Source of the DNA: Candidatus Gastranaerophilales bacterium
GTDB lineage: Bacteria; Cyanobacteriota; Vampirovibrionia; Gastranaerophilales; Gastranaerophilaceae
Length of the DNA: 15,216 bases
Direction of reading: 5' to 3'
NCBI GenBank assembly: GCA_944323945.1
Contig: CALUUL010000047.1
Location: forward strand, 1 to 15,216
Shown: in pieces, positions 14,335-15,216 of the stretch
Position numbering within the stretch: position 1 is the first letter of the stretch
Layout of the letters: every line of letters begins with the position of its first letter
The notes under the pieces: model-generated
Told to the model about the DNA's origin: nothing
Database searches by the model: none
What the model saw: only the letters and a program-made list of their open reading frames with translations
Position numbers and translations under genes: made by a program

Positions 14335-15054
14335 ATGGCAATTGAACCTATCAACTTAAACACAACAAATGAATTCTTAACAATGGATGCCAAAATTAAA
14401 AATGATAAGAAAAAAACTAATCCACTAGTGCAAAAAGGAAAAGAACTTGGCATAAATGTAGAACAATTCTACATTTACAACGAAAAAAATGAATGCGTAG
14501 GAATAGACACAGTAAAATTAAATGCAGCTATTCAAGAATCGAAGAGTAAAAAAGATCAAGATACACAAACTCCAAATTATGATTTAGATTCATTTGTTAC
14601 ATCGAATGAGAAAATTACAAAAGCAGAAAAAAAAGAAAAAGCAAAAGACTTTCAAGCTATAATTGATGATGAATATACAGATGCAGCACTTAAATATGCT
14701 GATTCATTAAATCAACATGCATATTCTACTACAAAAGAAGGTAAACTTGCTGATGCTTGGGATTCAATACAAGCAGATGCAAATAAATTAACAAGTTTCA
14801 CAGCTTCAAATACAACTGTATTAGAAGGAGTAAAAGAATTTGTTACAAACTTAACAAATTTAATAAATTCAACAAAAAATTATAATGCCGAAAAAGCAAC
14901 AGAAAAAGACAGCTATTTTTCACTTGAAACAATTAGAGACATAGAAGACAAGAATAATGCAATTGAAGTATACGGAACAAATATTTTCAACAGTAACCCT
15001 TTCAAATCAGCATTTGGAACATTCAGCGAAGAAGAGTATGAAATGGCAGTTTAA
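14335..15054 (+). CDS. Hypothetical 239-residue soluble protein, Lys/Asp/Asn/Thr-rich
   Basis: I do not recognise this protein. It opens MAIEPINLNTTNEF and has no signal peptide or membrane segment. Residues 66-105 are low-complexity and charged (SKSKKDQDTQT, then KITKAEKKEKAKD). Residues 105-205 look mostly helical, with DAALKYADSLNQHAY (116-130), DAWDSIQADANKL (140-152) and VLEGVKEFVTNLTNLINST (162-180). It has one Cys (C54) and one Trp (W142), and ends in an acidic FSEEEYEMAV. It has a ribosome site (AAGGG about 8 nt before the ATG), a -10 and its own strong terminator, so it is a single-gene unit and probably expressed. The composition suits a secreted or structural helical protein, but nothing proves export. 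It is likely lineage-restricted; this is inference from my failing to recognise it. Confidence 0.75.
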   Translation: MAIEPINLNTTNEFLTMDAKIKNDKKKTNPLVQKGKELGINVEQFYIYNEKNECVGIDTVKLNAAIQESKSKKDQDTQTPNYDLDSFVTSNEKITKAEKKEKAKDFQAIIDDEYTDAALKYADSLNQHAYSTTKEGKLADAWDSIQADANKLTSFTASNTTVLEGVKEFVTNLTNLINSTKNYNAEKATEKDSYFSLETIRDIEDKNNAIEVYGTNIFNSNPFKSAFGTFSEEEYEMAV

Positions 15055-15072
15055 ATAAAAAATAATAAAATT

Positions 15073-15105
15073 AAAAGAGAAACATGTTAGTTGTTTCTCT
15101 TTTTT
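15073..15105 (+). terminator. Rho-independent terminator after the 239-residue gene
   Basis: A perfect 11-bp stem, AAAAGAGAAAC (15073-15083) and GTTTCTCTTTT (15093-15103), closes a 9-nt loop. It ends in a run of six T residues, 18 nt after the stop codon. Confidence 0.88.
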
Positions 15106-15117
15106 GTATAGTTATAG

Positions 15118-15123
15118 TATAAT
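15118..15123 (+). promoter_or_regulatory. -10 element for tRNA-Arg
   Basis: Consensus TATAAT predicts a start near 15130, about 10 nt before the mature tRNA. The best -35 at 17 nt spacing (TTCTCT, 15095-15100) is poor and lies inside the right arm of the preceding terminator, so the terminator and promoter DNA overlap. Confidence 0.5.
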
Positions 15124-15139
15124 ACTAATGTAAACATAC

Positions 15140-15213
15140 GCCTCTGTAGCTCAGCTGGATAGAGCGCTTCCGTCCTAAGGAAGGCGTCGCACGTTCGAAT
15201 CGTGTCAGGGGTA
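15140..15213 (+). tRNA. tRNA-Arg(CCT)
   Basis: Complete 74-nt cloverleaf without CCA. The D stem is GCTC/GAGC. The anticodon stem CTTCC/GGAAG encloses GTCCTAA, giving anticodon CCT for the arginine codon AGG. The T stem GCACG/CGTGT has loop TTCGAAT. The acceptor GCCTCTG pairs with CAGGGGT, with a G-U at the first pair and one internal wobble. The discriminator is A15213; the next bases are GAT, so CCA is not encoded, unlike tRNA-Ser in this window. Confidence 0.94.
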
Positions 15214-15216
15214 GAT

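Noticed and set aside
1..15216. CRISPR arrays, phage genes, insertion sequences or known defence operons
   Set aside because: No regularly spaced direct repeats, transposase, integrase, or effector gene clusters were found by reading both strands.

Overview
The window looks like a piece of an AT-rich, double-membrane bacterium. The best guess is a gut Vampirovibrionia / 'Melainabacteria' lineage (Gastranaerophilales type). The reasons are the strong A/T bias in coding and non-coding DNA, a diderm envelope gene set (an LptD/OstA-like barrel protein beside an M23 peptidase), and the character of the proteins. This placement is inference from overall character, not from a marker gene. TAA is the dominant stop, and start codons are mostly ATG with at least one GTG.

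Layout, left to right. A UvrD/PcrA-type helicase gene (minus) runs off the left edge. It is divergent from a Na/Pi cotransporter with a C-terminal PhoU-like domain (plus). Between them sits a clean + strand terminator hairpin that neither gene explains. A two-way terminator and tRNA-Ser(GGA) (minus, with a very good promoter) follow. Next is a divergent pair: a small XRE-type regulator (minus) and a membrane-anchored protein with two phospholipase-D HKD motifs and EF-hand-like loops at both ends (plus). The stop codon of the latter overlaps that of an LptD/OstA-like outer-membrane protein (minus).

The minus-strand block from 5422 to 11222 reads, in transcription order: alpha-glucan phosphorylase, a perfect 30-bp palindromic terminator, 5-formyltetrahydrofolate cyclo-ligase, a 33-residue single-pass membrane protein, an EnvC-like M23 peptidase, and the LptD-like protein. 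The last three appear to be one envelope operon. Divergent from the phosphorylase is a SerB-like HAD phosphatase (plus). It converges on glmS (minus), whose stop codon overlaps the start of a 52-residue small protein. After an AT-rich intergenic stretch comes an unrecognised 239-residue protein (plus) with its own terminator, then tRNA-Arg(CCT) at the right edge.

Most genes are housekeeping: envelope building (GlmS makes glucosamine-6-P for peptidoglycan and LPS; the M23 and LptD-like proteins remodel and assemble the envelope), serine and folate metabolism, phosphate handling and storage glucan turnover. I do not see a defence system, CRISPR array or integrated phage. The points most worth a second look are: the phosphorylase, which has Ser where the PLP-binding Lys is expected; the XRE / twin-HKD pair; two small genes (33 and 52 residues); the orphan terminator upstream of the Na/Pi transporter; and the cyclo-ligase gene that starts 16 nt after a strong terminator.
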